Below are positions 8,722 to 17,654 of a stretch of DNA of 64,000 nt, piece after piece. The notes beneath the pieces are model-generated. The model saw nothing but the letters and a program-made list of their open reading frames with translations. It did not search any database and was not told the origin of the DNA. Source of the DNA: Lentilactobacillus fungorum (GTDB lineage Bacteria; Bacillota; Bacilli; Lactobacillales; Lactobacillaceae); assembly GCF_016860605.1 (NCBI RefSeq), contig NZ_BNJR01000016.1, positions 124,001 through 188,000 of the forward strand, written 5' to 3'. Numbering within the stretch: position 1 is the first letter of the stretch; every line of letters starts with the position of its first letter. The position numbers and the translations under genes were made by a program.

Positions 8722-8773
8722 CATTTAAATAAGAATCAATAACATTAAAATGATATATGAGATTGCGTTTCCC

Positions 8774-8813
8774 AAAAAGGCTTGACATCGAATTTGGATG
8801 TCAAGCCTTTTTG
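8774..8813. terminator. Bidirectional terminator
   Basis: AAAAAGGCTTGACATC pairs with GATGTCAAGCCTTTTT, a 16-bp perfect stem with a short loop between convergent genes. Confidence 0.88.
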
Positions 8814-8842
8814 AGAAATGCAGTTAAACGGATGAACAAACT

Positions 8843-9871
8843 TTAAGCTGGGTAGTCGTCAAGATAAACACCTTGCCGGGAGTTTAAAGCTGTTCGGACT
8901 GGTTTTTCTAAAGTGACTAGAATGAGGGGAATTAAAACGGTGATGACAATTTGAGAAACCACGTTTGTAATTCCGGCTCGTTCAGTCAAGTCTAAAAGTG
9001 CATTGTTCAAGTACATAATAATCATGGTGTGTTTGCCAATCATTGATAAAATGAAGCCTGAAGCCATTTGCGTGGTGAGATATGAAAGACCCATGACTGT
9101 GAAAGACAAAATCAGTGGGATGGTTGCCAACATTAACACCTTGGGACCTGATGCTTGAATAAGATGTGACTTCATTGATAATTCAAAATTGAACTGGTGA
9201 TTCAAGTACAGGCCAATGATGGTAATGGATGAAAGCGTGAGGCCAATAATTGGCAGCGGCTTTTCGATCCATTTCCAGTTAGTGTGGAAGAATAGGTAGC
9301 CCACATACGTGAAGAACGCGGCAATCAGGACAATATCGACATTCCACGGGAGGCCTTGATAATGATAAAGCGTTGACCACTCAATTTTGTCGTAACAAGT
9401 GGCAATGAAGAGTCCGCCTGAGACAATCCCCAGTTGTAAGAGCCGGGATTTCACGGCTGAAACTAATAGGGTCACAGCGGTAATCGATAACAGGTAAACG
9501 TTAACGAACCAAAAGGTGCTGGTATAAAGGTTGAGCGTTCGGCCACCGACAATCAAGCGAGACAAGTGGTTGACGACATAATCCCAGTCTTTGCTATAAA
9601 GAATGCTGTAAGCCAAGATAAGAAGAATGCCGGCGATAAAGTAAATTCGTAAGTCTTTATAAATTCGCTTATTGAAGAACTTTTTCCATTCGGATATCTT
9701 TTTTGAGTTGATCGGCTTCAAGAAAAAACCACCAATGATAAAGAATAACGGCATATGCCACCAGTAGATAATATTAGTTGAACTACCGCTAGCCAGGGCA
9801 TGGCCAACTACAACGGCGATAATTCCATAGGCTTTAGCAATATCGATCCATTCAATTCTCTTCTTTAGCAT
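8843..9871 (-). CDS. Acyltransferase-3 family integral membrane protein
   Basis: About 342 residues with some ten membrane segments. The N-terminal signature RIEWIDIAKAYGIIAVVVGH includes the conserved His of acyltransferase-3 proteins, followed by WWHMPLFFIIGGFFL. Family members O-acetylate cell-surface sugars using a membrane-bound acyl carrier. The target polymer is not visible, and no glycan cluster adjoins. I prefer the Met that begins MLKKRIEW; an upstream in-frame Met at 9895 is also possible. Confidence 0.85.
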   Translation of the reverse strand: MLKKRIEWIDIAKAYGIIAVVVGHALASGSSTNIIYWWHMPLFFIIGGFFLKPINSKKISEWKKFFNKRIYKDLRIYFIAGILLILAYSILYSKDWDYVVNHLSRLIVGGRTLNLYTSTFWFVNVYLLSITAVTLLVSAVKSRLLQLGIVSGGLFIATCYDKIEWSTLYHYQGLPWNVDIVLIAAFFTYVGYLFFHTNWKWIEKPLPIIGLTLSSITIIGLYLNHQFNFELSMKSHLIQASGPKVLMLATIPLILSFTVMGLSYLTTQMASGFILSMIGKHTMIIMYLNNALLDLTERAGITNVVSQIVITVLIPLILVTLEKPVRTALNSRQGVYLDDYPA

Positions 9872-10221
9872 AATAGTTCCACGATCACCTTCCATTATTG
9901 TTTATAGCATGATTGAGTGGGTTAATAAAATAAAATACCCATGTTTAGTTGTACAGGAGCAACCTTAAAACAGACTTAAGTGAGTGTTCAAAGTAAAGAC
10001 ATACGGTTTAGCCGGCGTACAGTTGTTAAGCTACGGCCTGGTTTGGCGGCCATTAAACGCAAATTGTTAATTTTAATTTAAGCTGGCAAAGTGCTCTTGT
10101 CATGAAGATACTGTAACTGATCGGCGTTAATTGACGCAATTTTGATGCTTTTGTCCTAGTGATAGTTTCGTGGGCTCATACTGACTAAATACGGCAGTTA
10201 CGCATTATTTTGTTAGACAAC
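9872..10221. other. Intergenic stretch without a recognisable gene
   Basis: I see no coding frame with a ribosome binding site. At 9978-10002 AAGTGAGTGTTCAAAGT resembles the decayed end of the palindromic family (compare R5), followed by GGTTTAGCCGGCGTAC, but no opposite arm remains. It is therefore at most a relic. Confidence 0.4.
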
Positions 10222-10254
10222 AAAAAAAGGCTGCATACAATTTGTATGCAGGCC
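10222..10254 (-). terminator. Terminator of the MarR gene
   Basis: On the minus strand GGCCTGCATACAAA pairs with TTGTATGCAGCC, followed by TTTTTTTG. Confidence 0.88.
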
Positions 10255-10270
10255 AATTGGTGACTAATGA

Positions 10271-10807
10271 TTAGAAACTTTTGGGGCCATGAAAGCCACG
10301 ATGCGGGCCGCCAAATGGGCCGTGATGGAAACCGTGGTGGTGACCACCAAAACCGTGAGGGCCAAATTCTCTGTCAGGCAGCTTGTCTTTGAGTGATGCA
10401 TTGAGCTTATCAAATAGTTGACTTAACTCAGTAATTTCATCGTCGGATAAGCCGGCGAACAAAGTATCCAGCATTTTATCGGCTGAGTCATCGTCGTTTT
10501 CGATGATTTTTCGGCCGTCATCAGTAATCGAAACGTTAGTCACTCGCTTATCGTCTTCATCAGCAGCACGGGAGATCAAGCCGCGATCTTCTAATTTAGA
10601 CAATAATTCAGTCATTGAAGCAGGGCGAATATCCAAGATTTCAGCCAGTTGTGACTGTGTCAAAGTGCCTTCTTTTGCCAAAACAACCAAGGCACGATGC
10701 TGGCCATGCATGTGATAGGGCCGATCTTGCATCTGAGCGAGCCGCTGGGTTCCGTGGATGTAACGGAAAATTTTTCTAAGAACTTCTGCTTTAGGATTGT
10801 TTGTCAT
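10271..10807 (-). CDS. MarR family regulator with His/Gly-rich C-terminal tail
   Basis: A 178-residue MarR protein. The winged helix at about 30-100 reads HRALVVLAKEGTLTQSQLAEIL, then IRPASMTELLSKLEDRGLISR and DDKRVTNVSITDDGR. The last 30 or so residues (GPHGFGGHHHGFHHGP onward) carry eight His among Gly and Phe. That is unlike ordinary MarR proteins and suggests metal binding. Two TTAGGTACCTAA-type sites flank its promoter, so it probably represses itself. The start ATG follows AAAGGAGAATTAAG. Confidence 0.9.
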   Translation of the reverse strand: MTNNPKAEVLRKIFRYIHGTQRLAQMQDRPYHMHGQHRALVVLAKEGTLTQSQLAEILDIRPASMTELLSKLEDRGLISRAADEDDKRVTNVSITDDGRKIIENDDDSADKMLDTLFAGLSDDEITELSQLFDKLNASLKDKLPDREFGPHGFGGHHHGFHHGPFGGPHRGFHGPKSF

Positions 10808-10839
10808 CTTAATTCTCCTTTAAATTCTAAAAAATATAA

Positions 10840-10909
10840 TTAGGTACCTAACGACAAGAAGTATACACCGTTTTTAATTGAAGGCAAGCAAAATGATTCG
10901 GTACCTAAA
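10840..10909. promoter_or_regulatory. MarR promoter with two palindromic operators
   Basis: TTAGGTACCTAA (10840-10851) is a perfect 12-bp palindrome; TTCGGTACCTAA (10898-10909) matches it at 11 of 12 positions. Between them, reading the minus strand, lies TTGCCT, 16 nt, TATACT. The sites therefore bracket the MarR promoter, the usual arrangement for autorepression. The sequence resembles the operators of OhrR/MarR-type regulators. Confidence 0.7.
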
Positions 10910-11143
10910 TATGCTTGGCCAGCAGTCAGAACAATCCGTATTAAATGGGTTCAAAACTAAAAATGTAAATCCTTGAATAATTATTCTAATATTTTTACAC
11001 TTAAAACGATAACTCAAGTAATAAAAAGAAGCTGATGGTTGTTTAGACTAAGCAATTAGGAAATGGTGGGCGGCTTGATTAAGTGAACGGGCCAACGATA
11101 AACTATTTCCTTTGCAAATTGCATTTTCAGGGGAGGGATTATT
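10910..11143. other. Upstream region of the sugar porter
   Basis: AT-rich sequence with no convincing coding frame or operator. CAGGGGAGGGATTATT at its end is the ribosome binding site of the TTG-started sugar porter. Confidence 0.4.
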
Positions 11144-12544
11144 TTGAGAGCAAGACATTTAAGTACTTTCTTTATTTTCTTCTTTGGTGCATTAGGTGGC
11201 CTTCTTTTTGGTTTTGATACAGGGATTATTTCAGGCGCCTCACCACTGATCGAAAGTAATTTTAATTTGGGAACTGAGCAGACTGGTTTTATTGTGTCAT
11301 CGGTTCTAATTGGGTCATCGGTTGGTGCATTGTCAATTGGCTCATTGTCGGATAGGTTCGGGCGAAAACGGTTGTTAGTTTTGGCCTCGATTCTCTTTTT
11401 AATTGGTTCCAGCCTGTCGATGTTTGCGGTTGGGTTTATCTCAATGGTCATTGCCAGAATCATTTTAGGCTTTGCCGTTGGGTCGGCTTCCGCGCTAACG
11501 CCCGCTTACTTGGCTGAATTAGCCGACGCGCCTCATCGAGGGTCTCTGGGTACCATGTTTCAGTTGATGATTACCCTCGGCATTTTATTGGCATACGTAT
11601 CTAACTTATCATTTTTACATCATAATCTATTAGGATTGCGTGACTGGCGTTGGATGCTTGGATCTGCTTTGATTCCAGCATTACTGCTATTTATTGGTTC
11701 AATTATTTTGCCCGAATCACCTCGTTATTTGGTTGAAAAAGGCAACGTTGATGAAGCCCGGGATGTGCTGCATGAGTTGAGAAAGAATACCGATCAAGAT
11801 CCTGATAAGGAATTGGCCGGTATTCAAGAAGTTGCCAATCAGCCGCGAGGTGGCCTCAAGGAGTTATTTACCTTCGCTCGGCCAGCAGTGATTGTCGCAA
11901 TTTTATTGATGCTGTTACAGCAATTAGTTGGGATTAATTCTGTCATTTATTTCTTACCGCAAGTCTTTATCAAAGGCTTTAATTTCCCAGAAAGCAACGC
12001 CATTTGGATTTCCGTTGGTATTGGGATTGTTAACTTTGTCTGCACGATTTTGGCCTATAATATTATGGACAAATTCAATCGAAAGACGATTTTACTTTTT
12101 GGGTCGATTGTGATGTCAATTTCAATTGGCGTGTTATCCGTTCTAAACTTTACGCTGAACGTTCAGGCAGCAGCCGTGCCGACCATGATTTTGATCGGAT
12201 TTTATATTTTTGGCTTCGCGGTTTCCTGGGGGCCGATTTGCTGGTTGATGATCGGCGAAATCTTCCCACTAAATGTTCGTGGTGTCGGTAACTCAATTGG
12301 CTCAGCTGCCAACTGGATTGGTAATTTCATTGTTTCACAATTCTTCTTGGAGTTACTGCACATGTTTAATAACAACGTTGGCGGACCATTTGCGGTCTTT
12401 ACATTTTTCGCAATTGTGTCAATCTTCTTTGTCATTTACATGGTTCCAGAAACTCGAGGTAAATCACTGGAAGAAATTGAAATGGAAATGCGACAAAAGG
12501 CAGCGCTTAAAGCCGCAGCCAAAAACGCACCAAATGCAAAGTAA
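11144..12544 (+). CDS. MFS sugar porter family transporter
   Basis: A 466-residue, 12-helix member of the sugar porter subfamily (xylose, arabinose, galactose or inositol proton symporters). It shows GALGGLLFGFDTGIISGA in TM1, DRFGRKR in the 2-3 loop, PESPRYLVEKGNVDEA after TM6, QQLVGINSVIYFLPQVF in TM7 and PETRGKSLEEIE at the C-terminus. The substrate cannot be decided from sequence. The TTG start is fixed by GGGGAGGGATTATT. No sugar-catabolic gene adjoins. Confidence 0.9.
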   Translation: MRARHLSTFFIFFFGALGGLLFGFDTGIISGASPLIESNFNLGTEQTGFIVSSVLIGSSVGALSIGSLSDRFGRKRLLVLASILFLIGSSLSMFAVGFISMVIARIILGFAVGSASALTPAYLAELADAPHRGSLGTMFQLMITLGILLAYVSNLSFLHHNLLGLRDWRWMLGSALIPALLLFIGSIILPESPRYLVEKGNVDEARDVLHELRKNTDQDPDKELAGIQEVANQPRGGLKELFTFARPAVIVAILLMLLQQLVGINSVIYFLPQVFIKGFNFPESNAIWISVGIGIVNFVCTILAYNIMDKFNRKTILLFGSIVMSISIGVLSVLNFTLNVQAAAVPTMILIGFYIFGFAVSWGPICWLMIGEIFPLNVRGVGNSIGSAANWIGNFIVSQFFLELLHMFNNNVGGPFAVFTFFAIVSIFFVIYMVPETRGKSLEEIEMEMRQKAALKAAAKNAPNAK

Positions 12545-12571
12545 CTTGTGATAGTTATCAACAGTTGCTTT

Positions 12572-12632
12572 AAATCGTATGAAAGGGACCTGATAGCCAC
12601 AATTCAGCTGTCAGGCCCCTTTCATACGATTA
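12572..12632. terminator. Bidirectional terminator
   Basis: AAATCGTATGAAAGGG pairs with CCCTTTCATACGATT, extended by an inner CCTGA/TCAGG. It lies between the convergent sugar porter and PepV genes. Confidence 0.88.
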
Positions 12633-12634
12633 TT

Positions 12635-13978
12635 TTAATCTGTGCAGAGTCGTTTAATTGCTTCGGCGTAAATATCCATTGCTTTGAACATGCTCTTTAA
12701 TTCCCAATTCTCATTAACCTGGTGCATGAAATCAGGTACTCCCGGCAGCATGGCACCATAAGCCACGCATTGATTCATCGTCCGAGCATAAGTTGCGCCA
12801 CCAGAAATTTGGGGCTGCGTGTCATCGCCAGTTAGCTCTTGATAAACGGCCATTAAGGTTTTAACCAAATGACTGTCAGTTGGGACATAGAGTGGGGCAA
12901 GGTAATCAAATGCTTCATAATGAAGGTCGTAAGGCGCTACCGCCTGTTTGAGTTTTTCGATTAAGTCATCGCGATCAACGGTGACTGGAATTCGCATATC
13001 AATCTGCATCCGGGTTTCATTTTGATCAATCTTCAGGCTGGAAATATTGAAGGTCAGGTGACCGGATTGTTGGTCGCTCACATCTCCCAAGACATTGGTT
13101 CCGGTGGCGTCTTCTTTGAATAACTTGCCGATAAAGTCGAGCGGCTTACCTGCAAACACATCGTCTAATGCCATTGCAAGGCGCAACACGGCATTGGTTC
13201 CCTCTGGCGCGTTCATAGCGTGAACGGATTTGCCGACTACGGTAATGCCATCCTCGCCGTGGTCTTCATAAGCAAAACCGTGGTTATCTAAAGCCTGTTT
13301 GACCGCTGCTAGCTTAGGACCGTTGTAGGGCGCCTTGGCTGGGACGGCGTTAAAAGCATTTGCCAAATCAATTGATAAATCTGTCCTACCAGGCCCGACC
13401 AAATAAGCTTGCTCAAGTCCCTTTTCGGCATAGATTAGGGGAAATTCAGCATCCGGGGCAATCCCAAAATCGATTGGCGCTTCTTTTTTATTGTAAACGG
13501 CAATACCTCGCCAAAGCGTTTCCTCGTCGGTTCCAAAGATGAAGCGGATCCGGCAGTTAAACTGATAACCTTGATCAATCAAGGCTTTAACGGCAAACAT
13601 CGCTGCCATGGATGGCCCCTTGTCGTCTTGGGTTCCACGGCCGTAAATGTAGCCATCCTTGACAGTCGCGGTAAACGGATCGGATTGCCAATCATTAGGG
13701 TCACCAGCTGGAACAACGTCTACGTGGCCGATGATGCCAAAGATTTTATCGCCCGAACCGACTTCGGCATAGCCATAATGACCTTCAGGATCTTTGTAAG
13801 TTTGAAAACCATTTTCTTCAGCGATTTTCAAAACTTCAGTTAAAGCATCGTCAATTCCCTTCCCAAACGGGGTGGTAGCTGATTGAGTAGCTTCATCGTT
13901 GACAGAAGGCTTACTGACAAGGCGTTTAAGGGCCTCAACCGCTTCATTCTGTTGCTTTTCAGTTACAATTTTGGTCAT
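12635..13978 (-). CDS. pepV: Dipeptidase PepV (M20 family)
   Basis: A 447-residue M20 dipeptidase. Zn ligands and catalytic residues appear in [11 protein letters not shown] (His, Asp), [10 protein letters not shown] (bridging Asp), [11 protein letters not shown] (catalytic Glu and ligand Glu) and [12 protein letters not shown]. The [11 protein letters not shown] and MHQVNE motifs carry the C-terminal ligands. PepV cleaves dipeptides, completing casein or peptide breakdown in the cytoplasm. I chose the Met at 13978 because AAAGGGAGGAATTTCA precedes it. The open frame extends 50 codons upstream without a ribosome binding site. Confidence 0.92.
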   Translation of the reverse strand: MTKIVTEKQQNEAVEALKRLVSKPSVNDEATQSATTPFGKGIDDALTEVLKIAEENGFQTYKDPEGHYGYAEVGSGDKIFGIIGHVDVVPAGDPNDWQSDPFTATVKDGYIYGRGTQDDKGPSMAAMFAVKALIDQGYQFNCRIRFIFGTDEETLWRGIAVYNKKEAPIDFGIAPDAEFPLIYAEKGLEQAYLVGPGRTDLSIDLANAFNAVPAKAPYNGPKLAAVKQALDNHGFAYEDHGEDGITVVGKSVHAMNAPEGTNAVLRLAMALDDVFAGKPLDFIGKLFKEDATGTNVLGDVSDQQSGHLTFNISSLKIDQNETRMQIDMRIPVTVDRDDLIEKLKQAVAPYDLHYEAFDYLAPLYVPTDSHLVKTLMAVYQELTGDDTQPQISGGATYARTMNQCVAYGAMLPGVPDFMHQVNENWELKSMFKAMDIYAEAIKRLCTD

Positions 13979-14061
13979 GATTGAAATTCCTCCCTTTAGA
14001 TAATGAGTTGCTTTGTTAACATTATAACAAAGGACAATTATTGATGGGCATGAGCACGCAA

Positions 14062-14110
14062 TCTCCCTTAGTGCAACCCATCGTTTAAAGTTGGCACTAA
14101 GGGAGACTTT
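14062..14110 (-). terminator. Hairpin after the YfcC-family gene
   Basis: TCTCCCTTAGTGC pairs with GCACTAAGGGAGA, 13 bp with no mismatch. It separates the carrier gene from pepV, both on the minus strand, so most carrier transcripts probably stop here. Confidence 0.75.
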
Positions 14111-14143
14111 GAGATGGCAACTAGTCACTTGGAGACGCAGGCT

Positions 14144-15661
14144 TTACATAAGTGCCAACGCTCCCAAGAAAATGGCTGTTGCTAAGAACAGGTAAATCAT
14201 GAGTTTGAACATGAATTTCCACCAAGTCGTAATGTTGACATGGGCAATTGCTAATGCGCCCATTACAACGCCAGAGGTTGGGGTGATAAGGTTTACCCAT
14301 CCGGATGCACTTTGATAAGCTGTGACAACCAGGCTTGGGTCAACGCCAGCGAACTTGCCCATTGGTCCAATAATCCCCATTGTGGCTGCGGCCAGACCTG
14401 ACGTTGATGGAATCAGGAATGACATTGGGATGTAGAAGATATAAGCCAAAATAATGAACACAACGGAGCCTAAGTTTGACAAGCCCATTTCGCCCCAGTG
14501 AAGAACGGTTGCGGTGATGTTACCATCATTCATGATGACTTGAATCCCACGGGCGACTGCCACGATAATGGCAACACCCAAGAAATCGCTCATACCGTTT
14601 AAGAATGACTCGACGAAGGTTGATTCCTTCATCTTGAAAGCAAACATAATAATGACGGCCATCAAGAAGAATAGCGTGGTAATTTCAGTGAAGTACCAAG
14701 AACCAAATGGTATCAAATTAGAACCGAGTAGACTGCCTAAGAATGGGATGTTCTGAGCCCACTTTGTAAAGCTAACGAAAAATGTCCACTTGGAATTGAT
14801 TTGATCCCATGGAATCAGCCCCATAATCATGATGAGGAAGGTTAAGCCAAACATCCAAAGAACGGCTTTTTGACGTCCAGACATTTTGGTACCCGGTTTG
14901 TCTTCGTGGTTTAATGCAAATCGCTTCAGATCAGCTTCTCGTTGTTCGAAAACGTAAGATTTAGCTGGGTCCTTTTCAATCTTAGCTGCGTAACTATAAA
15001 CGAACCAGATACTAATTGCGACAACAATGACAAATAGGACAGCTCGTGAAAGAATACCATCACCTGGTGAGATGTTCAGTGTTTGAGAAGCCACCCCGGT
15101 TGCAAACGGGTTAACGGTTGAAGCCAGGCACCCAACTTGTGATCCCACTAAGACAATGGCAACCGCAACGAGTGAGTCAAAGCCGACACCAATCATCACT
15201 GGGATAAGCAATGGATAAAAGGCGATGGTTTCTTCGGCCATCCCATAAGTTGAACCGCCTAAGGCAAATAGAATCATCAGCAACGGAATGAGCACTTTTT
15301 CTTTTCCTTTGTAACGCGAAACAACGCTGGCGATCCCGTCATCTAGCGCTTTGGTTTGGTTGACAACGCCTAAGAAACCACCGATAACTAAGATAAACAG
15401 CGAAATTGAAATGGCGCCTTCAGTTGTGTCGTTACCAATCATGCCATAAATTGGGGCAGAAAAGACGTCCCAAATTCCTTGTGGATTGGAGGCAACGGCC
15501 TTATAAGTATGGGCAATAATGTTGCCCGCCTTATCCGTCGAATACTGACCAGCTGGAATAATCCAAGTTAAAATTGCAACGAAGATGATAATCAAAAATA
15601 GGATTGTATACGCGGAAGGCATCCTAAATTTCTTTTTTGGAGTTGTTTGCTGATTTTGCAT
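14144..15661 (-). CDS. YfcC/DcuC-type carrier (possible basic amino acid or C4-dicarboxylate transporter)
   Basis: A 505-residue, about 12-helix protein of the YfcC group (DcuC-like fold). It has KKKFRMPSAYTILFLIIIFVAILTWIIPAGQY at the N-terminus, LGGSTYGMAEETIAFYPLLIPV in the first half, and IPSTSGLAAATMGIIGPM plus LITPTSGVVMGALAIA in the second half. Members next to peptidase genes in lactic acid bacteria are often called arginine/ornithine antiporters; I cannot decide the substrate. The ATG at 15661 follows AAAAGGAAGTGAACATC; a GTG three codons earlier is an alternative. pepV lies downstream, past a hairpin. Confidence 0.8.
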   Translation of the reverse strand: MQNQQTTPKKKFRMPSAYTILFLIIIFVAILTWIIPAGQYSTDKAGNIIAHTYKAVASNPQGIWDVFSAPIYGMIGNDTTEGAISISLFILVIGGFLGVVNQTKALDDGIASVVSRYKGKEKVLIPLLMILFALGGSTYGMAEETIAFYPLLIPVMIGVGFDSLVAVAIVLVGSQVGCLASTVNPFATGVASQTLNISPGDGILSRAVLFVIVVAISIWFVYSYAAKIEKDPAKSYVFEQREADLKRFALNHEDKPGTKMSGRQKAVLWMFGLTFLIMIMGLIPWDQINSKWTFFVSFTKWAQNIPFLGSLLGSNLIPFGSWYFTEITTLFFLMAVIIMFAFKMKESTFVESFLNGMSDFLGVAIIVAVARGIQVIMNDGNITATVLHWGEMGLSNLGSVVFIILAYIFYIPMSFLIPSTSGLAAATMGIIGPMGKFAGVDPSLVVTAYQSASGWVNLITPTSGVVMGALAIAHVNITTWWKFMFKLMIYLFLATAIFLGALALM

Positions 15662-15760
15662 GATGTTCACTTCCTTTTCTTTTTCTGATTAAATTTTACA
15701 AAACATCTATAAATTTTCCGTGAATAATTAGCGAAGAATTATATTAATCTTCACAATACG

Positions 15761-15779
15761 AAAACGATATAAACGTTTT
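15761..15779. promoter_or_regulatory. Inverted repeat upstream of the YfcC-family gene
   Basis: AAAACGATATAAACGTTTT has 6-bp arms (AAAACG/CGTTTT) around 7 nt, about 100 nt upstream of the carrier start. It may be a repressor operator; the regulator is unknown. Confidence 0.4.
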
Positions 15780-15914
15780 GCATACCCTTAGTATAAATAT
15801 AACGGCATGATTTTTAAAATGAATGCACTTATTAATCAATAAAAAATAGTTAGTTATTTGTTAAAGGTATTGTGGCAGTTGACATTCAGCACCTTGATCA
15901 AGTTATTAAACTAA

Positions 15915-15962
15915 AAGAAAAACGCCTTAATTGAGATGATTTTTCTCAGTTAAGGCGTTAAA
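15915..15962 (-). terminator. Terminator of the TrpXYZ-like operon
   Basis: TTAACGCCTTAACTGAG (minus strand) pairs with CTCAATTAAGGCGTT and is followed by TTTTCTTTTAG, 26 nt beyond the ATPase stop. Confidence 0.85.
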
Positions 15963-15988
15963 GTTAAAATTCACAAGCGAGAAATAGC

Positions 15989-16762
15989 TTAACCGTCAAG
16001 ATCGTTAAAAAAGCTGAGTAATTCTTCCTTGGTTAGGTTGTCCTTTTCATCGCCGGCAATATCATAAGTGATTTTCCCGTTGTCTAACACAATCAAGCGA
16101 TTGCCATACTTTAATGCATCATCTAAATGATGCGTGATCATAAGACAAGTTAAGTGGTTACGAGTGATTTGATCGTTGGTGGCCTGCATCAATTCCTGTG
16201 ATGTTTGCGGATCTAGTGCGGCGGTATGTTCATCCAAAAGCAGAATCTCAGGTCGCTTGATAGTGGCCATTAAAAAACTAAGCGCCTGTCGCTGGCCGCC
16301 GGATAGTTTACCAGTCGCCGTATTTAATCGCTCTTCCAAACCGTTATTCATAACCGACGTAATTTGCTTAAACTTAGCCATGTGCGTCTTGAGGTGGCGA
16401 GAACCCAAGCCACGATTTTGGCCGCGCTTTTCTGATAGCAGGAGATTTTCGGCTACCGTCATTCTTGGCGCAGTTCCCATTTTGGGATCTTGAAAGACCC
16501 GGCTAAGAAATCGAGTTCGCCGTTCGACTGACATGCTGGTAATATCTTTTCCGTGTAATAGGATCTGGCCGCTGGTGACTGGAATGTTGCCACCGATTAC
16601 GTTGAATAGGGTCGATTTACCGGCACCATTGGAACCTAGAATCGTAATAAAGTCCCCGGGGTAGATGGCCAAGTTCACGTGATCCATAATGTTGATTTGC
16701 TCCGGAGTGCCGTGATTAACAGTGACAACGATATCGTTTAGTTCAAAGATTGGCTCAGTCAT
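15989..16762 (-). CDS. ABC transporter ATP-binding protein, TrpZ-like
   Basis: A 257-residue ATPase with Walker A GSNGAGKST, signature LSGGQRQAL, Walker B ILLLDEHTAALDP and switch His in MITHHLDD. It overlaps the permease by 8 nt and is the last gene of a three-gene operon of the type called TrpXYZ in streptococci (substrate protein, one long permease, ATPase). His in place of Pro in the Walker B DEHT matches this subfamily. It should energise uptake of the ligand bound by the first gene's product. Confidence 0.88.
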   Translation of the reverse strand: MTEPIFELNDIVVTVNHGTPEQINIMDHVNLAIYPGDFITILGSNGAGKSTLFNVIGGNIPVTSGQILLHGKDITSMSVERRTRFLSRVFQDPKMGTAPRMTVAENLLLSEKRGQNRGLGSRHLKTHMAKFKQITSVMNNGLEERLNTATGKLSGGQRQALSFLMATIKRPEILLLDEHTAALDPQTSQELMQATNDQITRNHLTCLMITHHLDDALKYGNRLIVLDNGKITYDIAGDEKDNLTKEELLSFFNDLDG

Positions 16763-17654
16763 GTTTGGTCATCCCCTTTGCTAAGGTGTGGCGGATTCGG
16801 AAGCGATTTTCTAGTACCGGCAGCATCATAAAGATGGCCAGGACAATGGCCGAAATCAAGTTTAAATCATTAGCGTTGAAGCCTAATTTAAGGACAATCA
16901 AGATAACAAATCGGTAGAAAATACTCCCGATGGTCACGGCAATGAGTCGTTGATTCATCGTTAAATCGCCGAAGACAACTTCACCAATGATGATGGAAGC
17001 CAAGGCGACAACGATAACACCAATGCCCATATTGACGTCCGCAAAGCCATTGTTTTGAGCAACCAGTGCACCGCCTAACCCAATTAAGCCGTTGGAAACG
17101 CCAAGTCCCATAATTTGCATACCATCAGTACTAATACCTAGTGAGCGGGCCATGTTAGGGTTGTCGCCGGTTGCGATAAAGGCTTGCCCTAAGTTGGTCT
17201 GCAAGAAGTAAATAATGAGGGCAGTAACGATGATGACAACCACGATACCGAGCACGACACTGTCAAAATAAGGTGGCAGTGACGCCAAAAAATGATTTTT
17301 TAGCATTGTCGGTTTGCCAAATAAGGATAGGTTGGCGCGGCCCATAATTCTTAAATTAATTGAGTAAGCGGCGGTCATCACTAAGATGCCAGCTAATAAA
17401 ACCGGAATTTTGCCTTTAGTGTATAGCAGGCCGGTTACCAAGCCAGCCAACATGCCAGCTAAAAAGGCGATTAGAGTGGCGACTAGCGGCGAGGCACCCG
17501 AATAAATCGCGGCAACACAGGCCGCCGCCCCCATTGGAAAAGTGCCCTCAACGGTCATATCAGGAAAGTCGAGGATTCTAAAGGTTAAAAATAGGCCGAT
17601 GCCAACGATTCCCCAAGTGAGGCCTTGGCCGATGGCTGATACAATAATACTCAT
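16755..17654 (-). CDS. ABC transporter permease, TrpY-like
   Basis: A 299-residue permease with eight or nine membrane segments, of the branched-chain-amino-acid/ribose permease fold (BPD_transp_2). It opens with GQGLTWGIVGIGLFLTFRILDFPDMTVEGTFPMGAA and has AFIATGDNPNMARSLGIS as the coupling-loop region. It overlaps the substrate-binding gene by 4 nt (ATGA) and the ATPase gene by 8 nt, so the three are translationally coupled. Confidence 0.88.
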   Translation of the reverse strand: MSIIVSAIGQGLTWGIVGIGLFLTFRILDFPDMTVEGTFPMGAAACVAAIYSGASPLVATLIAFLAGMLAGLVTGLLYTKGKIPVLLAGILVMTAAYSINLRIMGRANLSLFGKPTMLKNHFLASLPPYFDSVVLGIVVVIIVTALIIYFLQTNLGQAFIATGDNPNMARSLGISTDGMQIMGLGVSNGLIGLGGALVAQNNGFADVNMGIGVIVVALASIIIGEVVFGDLTMNQRLIAVTIGSIFYRFVILIVLKLGFNANDLNLISAIVLAIFMMLPVLENRFRIRHTLAKGMTKHD

